Assembly (NCBI RefSeq): GCF_032884065.1
Contig: NC_088872.1
Coordinates: 2,852,001-2,916,000 of the forward strand
Reading direction: 5' to 3'
DNA: 64,000 nt
DNA from: Artemia franciscana
Lineage: Eukaryota; Arthropoda; Branchiopoda; Anostraca; Artemiidae
Shown here: piece after piece, positions 1 to 11,035 of the stretch
Layout: each line of letters starts with the position of its first letter
Numbering within the stretch: the first letter of the stretch is position 1
Notes under the pieces: model-generated
What the model saw: only the letters and a program-made list of their open reading frames with translations
What the model was told of the DNA's origin: nothing
The model's database searches: none
Made by a program: the position numbers and the translations under genes

Positions 1-317
1 GTACTCCATCTAATGAGATGGCTTTCAACAGTAAACTTGGCCACAATTTGATTTATAGAGGGTGGGTCTTTGAGTAGGCTTCTGTCCTAAGCCTGTTTAT
101 ATTTGTATCCAAATTCTGAAAGACAATTAAAAATCTGATAAACAAACAAAATCTAAGACTAATTCTGGAAAAGTAAGAGCTTTTCTTGACTTTAGTTAAG
201 ATTGTGGCGAATGTGGGCTGGTCTCCCCTATATGCAAATTTTTGAATGTAATGTTGAAGGGAGCAAGCTGCAATCAACCAGATCAGTAAATTGCATTTTT
301 GTATATCTGTGCAACCA

Positions 318-491
318 CAGGCGTAGCTAGAATTTCAAGCACCTAGGGACAATGTCAGTTTTTGTGTACCAGCCCTCAACACCCTCACTACCTGAAAATT
401 AGTAAAAAAAAAAAAAAAAAACTCAATTTGGCACCCCCTTAGAGGCTGCACCTGGGACAGTCCCTCTTGCTACCCACTAGCTACACCACTG
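318..491. mobile_element. Short hAT-like MITE
   Basis: The left end CAGGCGTAGCTAG and right end CTAGCTACACCACTG are imperfect inverted repeats of the common CAGTGGYGTAGCTAG hAT-type terminus. The element is 174 bp with an internal A-run of about 18. Flanks TGCAACCA and TGCACAGC could be a decayed 8-bp target duplication. Confidence 0.45.
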
Positions 492-492
492 T

Positions 493-1148
493 GCACAGCA
501 ATTGAAGCACAAAACCTCTTCATTTTTTTATCCGACTGAGAGGCATCTAGCAGTAGCATTTGTTCATTAGAAAAATGAAGAGTAAAAGCTTTAGATTTTG
601 ACAATGTGGCTTGTCTTTGTTTGAGGACAGCATAACTGGCAGCTCCACAAAAGATGATCAATGGTAGAAAATTTTCCAATGGTTGCTTTCAAGCTCTCAA
701 GTAATGGGTCTTGTTCATTTTTTCTTACTTGATTTTTCCTAACTTTAATTTTCCAAAGTATCATTTCTGATCCTAAAATTTTTCTTCCATTCAATGTCTT
801 TTTTTCTTGTTCTCGGCCTCCCTCTCTCTCACTATATTAATGCGGTTTTTCCTTACTCTTACTTTCTAAGGTATCATTCGCGATATTAAACTTTTCATTT
901 CAGGTCCATCAAACCTCAAAGATCACTGAATACTTGACAAATTCCTGCCATTTTTAGTGGGTCACACTTCAAACTTGAACATTCTCAGGGTGGTCTCCTT
1001 CAGCCCAACAAGAACAAACCTTGAGTGCAATGCCGTCAAGCTCAGGAGAAAGTACTGTAGTGCAGAACACCAGGTAGAAGAGTAACCCCCTGACTTTTAG
1101 AAAGAGAGGGCATATGCCCTGAGGAGGAAAATTTTCGCTAAAATTTTT
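493..1148. other. No gene recognised
   Basis: AT-rich DNA with T-rich stretches. Short open frames on both strands have no family resemblance. Confidence 0.4.
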
Positions 1149-1352
1149 CTAATAGGAAAAGTGAATTTTACAACTTTGAATGTGCAATCTCAAAGGTGTT
1201 GCCCATAATACCAGATCATTGGCATATTGTAAATTGGTGTCTGGGAGATTTACATCCCAGAGAAATAGGGAGAAGAGGAGGCAGCTCAGTACTGCACCTG
1301 TGGAAGACCTTTGGCTATTGTAGTTCTGGGTGAGGAGGCCAAACCTACACAA
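1149..1352 (-). pseudogene. LINE reverse transcriptase fragment
   Basis: Minus-strand reading has the spacing of the RT palm: AVLSCLLFSLFLWDVNLP, then QYANDLVLWA. This matches the usual GxxLSPLLFxLFLxDLP...YADDLVLW. The catalytic YADD is YAND, so it is dead. Only about 65 residues remain. The clade is not assignable. Confidence 0.5.
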
Positions 1353-1749
1353 ACAATGAAACTTTGATTTTCTGTAAAAGATGCTAGGAATGCAGCAACT
1401 AGGACATTATTTTTAGATAGGGATTCATTTATTGCATTTGTTAACAATATAAAAGCATCTGCTTAGGAGTGGTTTCCTGAAACCAGTTTCAGCATGAGGT
1501 ATCATAGATAGATAATTAAATAGATAAGTATATTTTAAAGCCAAATATACAGCTATGAAAACAGTACAAACAACATAAACGAAAGACACGAATAAAATGA
1601 ACTTTCATCAGAAATCATCATAAAACACTTACATGAAACACTGCATTAACATAATGCTAGTACTTAATACTTGAAAAAAAGGTTATTGAAAAGAACACTT
1701 AACACTCGGAGAAGGACATAAATAAAACATTACATTTACTTTATACTGA
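1353..1749. other. No gene recognised
   Basis: AT-rich, with a small degenerate GATA tract near 1505-1525 and poly-T near 1745. It borders the 3' end of the next LINE. Confidence 0.4.
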
Positions 1750-3256
1750 GATTTTTTTAAATTATTTATTTATTATTATTTTTTTATCTAACAAAATTTC
1801 CAGATACCTTGCTACTCTACAAATAAACTGAGGCGACGTACTATTTAAGACACCTGGAAGTATCAACTTACTATTTCCAAATATCCTTTCCCTCATCGTA
1901 GAGAGCCCCTGGCACCAGCTTAAGCAATGCACTAAATAATCCTCTGTAACTCTGCAAAGCGGGCAAGTATATCTGTCTTCATTGAAACATTTTCCTTTAG
2001 AATATTTTATAAATTTTGCGTTAACTGGGAGGCAGTTAGCCCTGAGCTGCATCCACAATGTCAAATATCTAGCTGGTAAATTCAGCTTAAAGTAGAACTC
2101 CTGCCCACAAACCACCTTAACATCCTTATAAAACTTTAATGTTTCTGACTTTTAATCTGCTCAATCCAGTTTTGAATCATTTGATTCTCTTGCACTGTCT
2201 TAATCTCATTCTCCCAATTTGCATTTATATCTGTTGGCCCTCTACCTTCATTCCAAAAAAAGGAAAACTCTGTTTTGTCTAAAATGTTTTTTATTTTTAG
2301 TGGCCATGATCTTTATTTCCCCTGCGAGAGTAAATCTTCATAAGCTGCCTTAAGCAGCCTGTCACTTAGTAACTGAACGACTTTCAACCAAAATTTAATC
2401 GTTGAGACTAGTCTGTAATTTATTAGTGGCCATATACCTAAATTACCATTTAAAAACTGGGAATGAGTTGTTCTATGCGGCCCAAACAATCTCTTAAAGT
2501 ACCCTAATTAAATACTCTCTAACTGAGCCACTCTGTCAAGCCCCCAAATCTCTGCTCTGGAATGTAGAATGGGCATTATTCTTGATAAAAAGACCCTTTT
2601 ATGTAACAACAAATTTGTTATTCCCATTACATTATTCCAGAAAATTGTAAACATTGCTGCTCTTCCCTGGTTTAACGTTTCCTTTATATGAGAACCCCAT
2701 CTTCCATTACTTTGAAAAATATATCCAAAATACTTAATTTTATCCACAACTTGTATCTCCTCCCCCTTAAACCACTATTGTTCCTCTTGTTAAATATAAT
2801 TGCTTTTGACTTCTGAACATTCACATGCAGACACTTCATCTTTAGATAATCATCTGTTAAATCCAGGAGCTTCTGTAAATTATTTGCCGAATTCGCCACT
2901 AGAGCAATGTCATCCGCAAACAACAACACTGAAAAGTTTTTATTACCTAATCTCACTGTTGGAGACCATTTTTTCACTAAAAATTCAGCAATATCATTAA
3001 TAAAAAGACCAATAAGTCGAGGTGACACGGCGCTTCCCTGCTTTACTCCTTTCTTAACTTTCAATGCCTCGAAATACCCAGCCCACATACTCTTACTATT
3101 GCACTAGTTTCAGAATACATAATTGCAACCAAACAAATGAAACAAGAAGGTAGCCCCACATCATGTAGGTTTTTTTTAAGCATATTATTCTTCCAACAAA
3201 CCAAAGGAGTCAATAATAAATCATTTTTCCCAGCACAGGATAAATCATTATAGGTC
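1750..3256 (-). pseudogene. Non-LTR retrotransposon, RT palm to C-terminal zinc motif (degenerate)
   Basis: Read on the minus strand from 3256 downward. It shows KKGVKQGSAVSPRL, LLFADDIALVANS (intact FADD) and VNVQKSKAIIFNKRNN. The thumb region follows (DKIKYFGYIFQSNGRW...HIKETLNQGRAAMF), and then a C-terminal CPLC...EDYLVHCLSWC zinc-knuckle-like motif. Several stops and frameshifts interrupt it: near 3090, near 2510 and in the C-terminal part. The 3' end is the A/T-rich tail around 1750-1790. The thumb and C-terminal style differ from the adjoining LINE, so I treat it as a separate element truncated at its 5' end. The clade is uncertain (CR1/I/L1-like group). Confidence 0.8.
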
Positions 3257-3257
3257 T

Positions 3258-6200
3258 TTAAGATTCAGGGTCGTATTTGGGTTTATTTTTCTTTAATACT
3301 GGTAGGAGAGATAAATATTTCCAAATATTGAGGGATGACGATGTGGATGTAGCCCATGCATGATTATAGCAATTTAGGAGTTCCTGTTTATAAGAACGTG
3401 TGGGATTCTTAATCCATGTAGGGTGTATGTTATTGCAGCTACTAGTAGCCTTAGCCCTAATATTTTGGATTGCATTATTCAGTTTATGGATTGAGAATGG
3501 ACAGGTTATATACTCTGATCCTGGGCAAGGATGGAATATTGGATTCATTGAGATTCGGGTGGTGATGGCGTTATTATTTGATCTTCTTCTTCTTTTTCAG
3601 CAGACACAGGCTTTTCAGTCGAGACTATTCAGCCCTTTTCCTTTTGACTCACTCTATGAGATGGACAGAGGTGCTTAATAGGTTATTTCTTATTTATCTT
3701 TAATCTGCTCAGATATTTTGCAGCAAATCTTTTGATTCTAGGAGTTGTAATATAAGAGGATAGATAGTGATTTCTGAGCTCTGTGTACAGGTATAATCAG
3801 TTAGACTCTTGGCAGATAGTTAAATTTTGCAGTGTTTGATGTTAGCTTGTTTGAGAAAAGAGTTGCAAATACCTTTGCCTTTTCATTATCATTATCATAA
3901 TGGGTATTATTATATAGTAGCTGATACTGGGGTGGATTGGGGGATGTTTTTTCTCCAAAGATGTGGCTTGTGAATTTATGAATAATTAGCTCAAGTGTTT
4001 CTCTGGAAAGACTATTTGCAAACATTTTTCAGTAATTACATTCCACATTTATTATAGTCCTCTTGAGAATAGCCTTTGCTTGCAATGCAACAGGAGATAG
4101 CTTTTTTAGGTATGTTCTCCTAGCTGCCTTTTTTGTTCTCCAGTTATTTTGGCACTCCTTTGTCCACCATGCTTTAGGAGTGCGTTTGTAATTTACTTAA
4201 ATATATAGCAGGAGATGGTTTTAGGTATGTTTTCCCAGCTGCTTTTTTGTTCTCCAGTTATCTTTGCACTCATTTGTCCACCATGCTTTAGGAGTGTGTT
4301 TATAATTTACTTAAATATGTAGCAGGAGATGGTTTTAGGTATGTCCCCCAGCTGCTTTTTTTGTTCTCCAGTTACATTGGCACTCATTTGTCCACCTTGC
4401 TTTAGGAGTATGTTGGGGATTGTTTTCCTAGGTGTTGTCTTGGGGATAGCATGATTAGCTGTATTTGTTAGTATGGATGCCAAAACTTCAGCATGTGTGT
4501 CAGCAAGTGAAATATATGATTCCTTGGCAAGACTTATAGTTTTATCATTAAGCTTATTTTTGAACATAGTCCAATTTACTTTAGTGTTAATATATTTGGG
4601 GGTATGTAGCAGAATTTTAGCTGGTTCATTTAATGAAGAAACTATGGCAAAGTGGTTCATGCAAAGGTTATCAATTATCTTTATATAAATTCTATTCAAA
4701 ATATCTATTGACTCAATTTGTAGGACAATTGTGGAAAATTTGTCACTTTTGGGGTTAAAATATGCATTTAGATTTGGAAGGGTAGCAACTGCTAATTTAG
4801 CATTATTTGATATCCAACTTTCAATAAACTTACCAGCTTTATTTGCTGGCTTATTCCCCCACAAAAGGCTGTGGGTATTATAATCTCCACAAATATTTAT
4901 ATTTTGTAGCATATTAGAATAACTTGTACAGATTAACTAAAAAAATCCAAGGCATCTGTAGTTTGGCCCTTGGGGTTATCCTAGAGACTTTATTTGTTGG
5001 TTTTTGGTCAAATGGGCTTCCTGAAGGCAAGCAATATCAAGGTAATTATTATTCATAGAAGATATTGGTTCATTTAACTTATTTTCTTAAAGTGATCTTA
5101 CATTCCACTAAACTATTGAGGTTTGCTGCTTTGTTACTTTAGTTTTCATATGACTATGTGTCAATGTTTAGCTTTACTAGGAGCAAAGCAAGATCCTTTT
5201 TTGCTTGAGTAAGCATGGATTGGGTAGGTAGATGTTTGCCAATTCATTTATGATAAGATAATATATATAAGAGGCAATAGATATATTTATAATACATTCA
5301 ATAATAATACATTTATATAAGAGGTATATATTGGGTGTTAGCTTGCTTTGTTTTTCATCCAGCATTTTATTAATTAGGGGATTAATTCCTGGTAATGCTT
5401 CTGATTCATTTCTGCTTGGGAGGGGTGGCCAAATTTACCTCTCATCATTGGATATGGAGGCTAGTTGGCTCAGCCTTGGCAATTCTCTCCAATAGGAATG
5501 TGAGTAGGGGTGTTTTGAGGAAGGAGTCTTGTAGGGGGTGCTTGTTGCTGTTGGTAGGCTGAGTGTTCTGTGAGTTAAAATAAAGTTCTGTGAGTGGTTT
5601 CATAAAGAGTTTGATTTGGTGCAATTGGGCTGCATTTGCTTCCAGAGCTACAAATGGGTAAGGTATAGCTTTCTCTATTGCTATTTGGAGTGTTAGTGCT
5701 TATTTTTTATATGCAGGGCATAGTATTTTTTTGGAAGAATCATGGGGGCCTTTGCAGTTTACATGTCTAAGCTAATCATTTTTACTATTTGTGATTCCTT
5801 TGTGATTGGAACTTATACATTTACAGCAGGTTTGTAAGATTTCACTGCATTTGTTTGTTTTGTGTCACGATTTTAGACATTTTTGGCACTAAATTAGTTT
5901 TTGTTTGTAGGGCTTGTGAGGCTTCATTTGTCAAAAGAGGAATATCTGGCCTAGGATATTGTTTTTTTTTTTCTCTGAGTATGAATAAGAAAGACTTGCT
6001 TGACTTTCGGCCATTAGCATCTGGTTTGCCCAGTTGGGTGAAACCTGCAACTGGGATTGGGTTACCAGTTCTGTCAGAGCCCTTCCTTTAGCTCTTGAGT
6101 AGGTATTTCTGGAGGTATGTTATATACAACTATTTTAGTTGCCTAGTGGTTTGGGGTCAATAGAGCAGACTGAATTGGGATGTTCAGATAGATTTTTAAA

Positions 6201-6570
6201 TTAAGTAGTATGTCTGCTGATTTAGAATCTTGGAGAGCTATTAGCAAAGATCCATCATGGTTAATGTTTAAAGAAAACATGGATTTTAACAATTTGAAGA
6301 TTACAACCCTTATTAGAGTTATCTTATTTAGTCTATCTCAAAGGGGTCACCAGGAGAAATTTTTAAGTAGCCTATATTCCAAGGTTTTCTAAAGGAGGAG
6401 TTAGAACAAGGAGAAGGTAATTATTTTTGATTGGGAAGATTTTTATCCTTTTTTTTGGAGCTCCTAGAAAGGACCTCTTGAAAGTCATTTTCATCATGGA
6501 TAGTAACAAACCCTCCCACCTCCACCATTGTATTATCCATTGAATTTGACCCATCTTGAGACAGGCATGG
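3258..6570 (-). pseudogene. Jockey-like LINE: ORF1, endonuclease, linker and RT N-terminus
   Basis: Minus strand from about 6570 to 3258. ORF1-like reading lies at 6570-5450, with GGFVTIHDENDFQEVLSRSS, then KDKNLP, LIRVVIFKLLKSM and KIVVYNIPPEIPTQEL. A broken endonuclease N-terminus lies near 5160-4980 (LVECKITLRK...YCLPSGS). The endonuclease core at 4912-4307 has ICGDYNTHSLLWGN, and the usual SDH is changed to MNH. A linker follows, then the RT N-terminus at 3548-3258 (FSIHKLNNAIQNIRAKA, LPVLKKNKPKYDPES). It stops where YRPISL would follow. The middle of the endonuclease is deleted, and the linker carries a three-copy duplication. Many stops; an old copy. Confidence 0.75.
4091..4415. repeat. 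Three-copy tandem repeat, about 115 bp, inside a LINE linker
   Basis: Units begin at 4091, 4209 and 4323, each with CAGGAGAT(A/G)G and later GTTCTCCAGTTA and TTAGGAGT. Periods are 118 and 114 bp. Translated on the minus strand, each unit gives a variant of ENKKAAGKTYLKPSPA, part of the region between endonuclease and RT. Confidence 0.85.
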
Positions 6571-6579
6571 TCCTTGCAT

Positions 6580-7125
6580 CCCCCTTTTTTCAAGAAAGAT
6601 GCTAAAATTCTTGAAGATGTCCACAGAAGAGCTACTAAGATGGTGAGTGGACTGCATGAGCTCCCTTACCCTACAAGGCTCTGCAAGCTGAAACTCCCAA
6701 CTCTTGTTTATAGAAGAAGATGGGGTGATGCCATTCTGGTTCATAAACTTATTAATACAAAGGCAGTCCCTGGTCTTCTTCCTCTGGCGTCTCAGGATTC
6801 TTGTACGAGGGGACATAACTTCAAGTTATCCAGGCATTTCTCCTCAAAGCGGCAATGTGCCCATTTTCTTACCAACCGTGTTGCCAACCTCTAGAACAAA
6901 TTACTGCCAGATACCATTGCTGCCCAAACTACAGACAGCTTTAAGAACCATCTTGACAACAAATGGTCAAAACAAGAATGGAAGTATAACTGGGAAGCAC
7001 TCAATTCGGAATCAGCAACATCAAACCACTCGTCAATGTGTATTATTCAACTATGTGTCATATGTTATCAACTCTGGAGTTTCTACAAGGAAAAATCCTT
7101 ATATTGCTCCAAGCTGCAATTTTAA
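6580..7125 (+). pseudogene. CR1/L2-like LINE, C-terminal end of ORF2
   Basis: Plus strand. It reads DAKILEDVHRRATKMVSGLH, then LPYPTRLCKLKLPTLVYRRR, GDAILVHKLINTKA, and HFLTNRVANL-stop-NKLLPDTIAAQTTDSFKNHL. This is the typical C-terminus of CR1/L2-type ORF2. One TAG at 6892-6894 replaces the expected Trp (RVANLWN). Otherwise the frame is open to TAA at 7123. Upstream sequence is in stops, so the element is 5'-truncated. It abuts the opposite-strand Jockey-like ORF1. A related 3' end is found reversed near 18.6-18.8 kb. Confidence 0.8.
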
Positions 7126-7469
7126 GGTAATTAAGGTAATCATGTGAGATTTAAGATAGTGAGTTTGACCAGCCAAGATGTGCAACATTTTTGGTAGTAT
7201 TTGGGGTAGGGTCCAGGGAAGCTTTCTTTTTTTTGGGGGGGGGGGAGAGTCCTATGCATTGGCTATTGGAATAAGCTTTAATACTAAAAAAAGGAGATTA
7301 TAATACCAGAATCTCTGTACTCGAGTGGATGGAGGACCTCAACATCCACAAAAAAAAAAAGTGTGGTCCATAAGATGCTTTAGTGTGCAATTGGCTGGAT
7401 TGGCTGCTGATAAATCAAGATAACTATTCACAAGAAATTTTATTATAAAATGCTTGTTTCTAGCTTATT
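7126..7469. other. No gene; probable LINE 3' UTR and flank
   Basis: Contains CCTTATATTGCTCCAAGCTG just upstream, a motif repeated reversed at about 18776. It has a G-run near 7236 and nothing coding. Confidence 0.4.
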
Positions 7470-8045
7470 GGTCAAATTAAGTGGCTAAATTTTTAGCAGT
7501 TCATATTACTGACTTACCAATTAAGTGAACCTACCACTTGATGCCTTTTTTTATGTTCTTTACAAATATAATAATTGCTTCTATTACAAATGAAAATTTA
7601 ATTACTTTTTGAGCTCTTGGAAATGACCAAAATATGGGGTACAAAAAAGCTTAAAACATTGGTCTCAAACTTACTGTTTCATTATAAATTCATTTTTTGT
7701 AATGTTATATAATCCATAAGCACAGATTTTCTATAATTCAGTTGGATAAATAAATTTTATTTTACAGTTTATGCTGTTTTCTTCTTCCTTGATGTCAAAG
7801 TTTCAATTAAAGTATGCATTTTTGGTCATTTTCAACAAAATAATCCTATGCTTTCTCAGCACCAAAATTATTTATAGTAAGGTTAGGTAGGTCAAAAAGT
7901 GCTTAAATTTGAATTTACAACAGAAGCAATTATTATATTTGTAAAGAACATAAAAAAAGAAATCAAGTGGTATGTCCATTTTATGTGTAAGTCAATAATA
8001 TGAACAGCAAAAAATTTATCATTAAGTGTTGCTGGGGAGCAATTA
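7470..8045. mobile_element. Foldback element (imperfect palindrome), copy 1
   Basis: The arm at about 7485-7600 (AGCAGTTCATATTACTGACT ... TTCTTTACAAATATAATAAT) is the reverse complement of about 7910-8020 (ATTATTATATTTGTAAAGAA ... GTCAATAATATGAACAGC), with roughly 85% identity by eye. Between the arms is about 310 bp. The same arm sequences occur at 17.05-17.94 kb. This suggests a non-autonomous foldback or MITE family; no coding capacity. Confidence 0.75.
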
Positions 8046-8162
8046 TTATTGGGCAGAAATTATTGGAAAATTGAAAGTTTTGCTAGGGTAACATTTCTTG
8101 TCAACTAATTGACAAATATAGATTTCTCCTATGGGGATGGGACAAATTTTCTAGCCATATGA

Positions 8163-8815
8163 CAAAAATGTTTTGGTAAAATTCTAGTTAATTGACATCT
8201 TGTTATCTCAGAAAGGGGTAAGGTTAGAAAAATGAAACTTTCAGGGATGGGTCTACAAGCTAAAGTATGTCCTGGGAAGGTATTTTAAAGTAACCACCTT
8301 CACTCCTTTTCCCTATAGAGGGTCCTGAAATTTGCCTATATGGCAGGTCTATACCAATTGAAATTTTGACAAAACAACATTTTACTTTAATTTTCAGTTA
8401 CTAGTTGCTTTTGCTCTGCCTTTTGTTCTGAAAATGCAATTCCTATTATTTGAGTAAAATTTTAAGCTGTATCAATATTTTTTTTTCAAAATTTAGGAAA
8501 TGTATTTGCATATCTTTAAAACCTTATAAAATGGAACTGAGCAAAGTTATGAAGCTCAAAACAATTTTGTTGTACTTCAATTAAGCAGTAGATCTATTTT
8601 GCAAGGTTTCACTTTTATAACACAAACATTTTTAAAGGTCATCAAAGGCCAGGACCCTCTAGAGAGAGAAAGAGTGGAGGTAGTTGCTTCAAAATGCCTT
8701 CCTGGAACATACTTTAGTCTGTAGATTCATCCCTCCTGAAAGTTTCATTTTCCTAACTTAAACCCTTTCTGAGATAGCAAGAAGTCAATTAACTAGAATT
8801 TTACCAATGTTTTTA
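8163..8815. mobile_element. Foldback element with about 170-bp arms
   Basis: Left arm 8163-8335 (GGTAAAATTCTAGTTAATTG, CTTTCAGGGATGGGTCTACA, CCCTATAGAGGGTCCTG) pairs with right arm 8640-8815 (CAGGACCCTCTAGAGAGAGA, TGTAGATTCATCCCTCCTGA, CAATTAACTAGAATTTTACC). Spacer about 305 bp. No coding. Family unlike the neighbouring foldback. Confidence 0.8.
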
Positions 8816-9880
8816 ATTATAAAGACATTGGATAGTACTATTTTATGTAAACTTATGAACTAATGTTTTCCAACAGTAAAAGAGTGGATATCCTATATAG
8901 GCTTAGCCTAAACTAGTCTACAACAATTTATATTAGCTGCATGTCAGATGTCCAGACTGGATATGGACTATCAAAAATGCAACTTTAATCATAAGAAAAA
9001 GCCTAAAATAAAGCAATATAAAATGTCTTTTTATCCCAGCATGTCTCTTTCTGAAGAGGCGGTAGCCCACAGCATCTTCATTTATTACACATTTCCTTCT
9101 AATGTAGTAAATTATATCAAATGCACCTACATAACCACCCATTGAAGAGATATTAAATTGCAAAGTGAATACAGTTACAGGAGAGGGATTTCAGAACAGT
9201 ACACTCCCCTTCCTTCAAATAAATCCATAGTCCTTCGGCAAATCAGTTAAATCTGTGTACCAGTGATGGCAGTAAATCTAATGTGTAAAACAATACCTTA
9301 TCTAGTATGTTGGGTCCTTGTTTGAATCTTGCAGAAATATTAACCAGCTAACTTCAGTAATTACGAAGTGTATTCTATTTCTTCAGTAAAAGACCAATAG
9401 CGTGAAATAGTCTCATTTTGTTAGAATCTGCTTCTTTTGGTTGTTATGAACTGTTTCCATATACCAATTCACGGACAAAATAGACTAAAAAAAGATTTTC
9501 AAATTAGTTGTCTTGTTGAATTGTCTATCCCCCTTGTCCCTAATACAGCTTTTAGGCAAAGCCATAAGATTTCTTATATTTAAAGTTTTAAGCGGCTAAG
9601 CTTCAGAACAAAATAGGTAACACTCCGTAAGAAAGACAATGTCATTGGAAGAAAAAAAATAGAACCGAAATTCTGCCATCGGAATAAAGCAAATAGAAAC
9701 AAATACTATTGAAATATTTCTAACAAACTCACTTTTTTTCTCTATCTATCCATCTGACAAAATTTTCCATGCATTCTGGATTTTAATTGTGTTTTTGCTG
9801 CAAGAAGATGCCCTAACACGGATAAACTGGACATTAAGGGTTACAGCTGTTACGGTGTTATGACATAGTTTAGAGTCTCT
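8816..9880. other. No gene recognised
   Basis: AT-rich, no family-like frame. The open frames at 8933-9163 on both strands are mutual shadows without recognisable motifs. Confidence 0.4.
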
Positions 9881-10150
9881 GTTCTGTCATAAGCTCTGTC
9901 CTTCATCCCAACCTTCGAAAGAGAAATCTGGCTTGTGAGCCTCGTTGTGGTTTCAGAATGGACCTTTCACAAGTTGACTTTATAAGAAAGGTGACTAATA
10001 ACAGTGTTGAAGTTTGTGCTTTGTCATAAACTCCTTCCTCGGTCCCAATCCTCAAAAGACAAGTTCGGCTTGCGAGTCTCATTGTAGTTTCAGAGTGGAC
10101 CTTTCACAAGTTGACTTAATCAGATACAGTTACTAATAACAGCGCTGCAG
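9881..10150. repeat. Two-copy diverged tandem repeat, about 130 bp
   Basis: Unit 1 (9881-10010) and unit 2 (10011-10150) share TGTCATAA, CCTTC, GGCTTG(T/C)GAG, GGACCTTTCACAAGTTGACT and ACTAATAACAG in order. Confidence 0.8.
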
Positions 10151-10379
10151 GTTGACCTTGAGCAGTGGCACTCTTCGAAAAAATTATAACCGAGTCCACG
10201 ATACAGCATTGCACAGGATTATTACTGATGGATGATCCGTCTGGTTTGTATTTGTTTTGGTGGACTTTTTTGGGCTGAGAAACCTCTTCCTAACGAAATT
10301 TTCTGTTATGGGCTCCCTCTCTATCGTAGTATAATATTTATAGGCATGAATAGATAAATAGTAGAAGATTATAAGATTG

Positions 10380-11035
10380 AGAGTGTTTGCGCATGATGTC
10401 GAATTCAATTGATAGAAAAACTTTTCCAAATGTGGAAAACTATGTTGGGACCAAGATGGACCCTGGATTTCACAAAGCCCTTATTCATACTGGATGTCCG
10501 AAGGACTTCTTGCTATTTGATTCTCAGCTGTATTATGCACCTCGTGTAGAGTCAAGAAGATATATTAGTCTCTGGCCTGCACTGGTAGGACCCATTGGCG
10601 TGTTTGAGGCCATAACCATTTCAATGATTTAGATAATATGTAAATTGGAACTCCAAACGTCACAGCGTTAAAAATTAACTGTTGTATTGATATTTTGACT
10701 AAAAAAATCAGATATCTTGAGCTGTACTTTTTAAAAGTTTCAGAAACCCATGTCCCAAGGGTAGGAAACATGAAATTAGGTTTATTTACTCAGACAGGAA
10801 GGATGGAGTGCAAAGGTTGGCAGTAAGACTCAAGATAAATAAAAAGCTTCTAAGACTTGTTTTAGTTGGCAATGCATTAGTAATACAATGCTAGTTGTTT
10901 ATTTTACGACTAAGAAGTGCAAGGTATCGATCTTAGCAGTATATACTTCTATAGAAGTGACTGATGGAGTTAGTAGTGATTCAGTTGAATTTTTACTTAT
11001 AGCTAACAGGGAAAAATTGGCGGAATCCCAGGTAT
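10380..11035 (+). pseudogene. RTE-like LINE copy B: 5' region and endonuclease start
   Basis: The first part (10387-10632) is an open 81-codon frame. It is homologous in order and sequence to the 5' flank of the second RTE-like copy (52.0-52.25 kb, minus): both have the pattern NxVxTK...F(H/Y)KA(L/S)IHTG...DFLL. From about 10665 the endonuclease start follows (INCCIDILTKK, LELYFLKVSETHVPRVGNMK). It corresponds to INILTDEF...SKTHIPGVGSMK in the other copy, and continues to TDGVSSDSVEFLL near 11000. Stops and frameshifts occur throughout. The element resumes at 14045 with RT. Confidence 0.7.

Noticed and set aside
8933..9163. Overlapping open frames on both strands
   Set aside because: No family resemblance on either strand; consistent with chance.
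10387..10632. Possible small host gene
   Set aside because: Its sequence recurs at the 5' end of the second RTE-like LINE, so it belongs to the retrotransposon.
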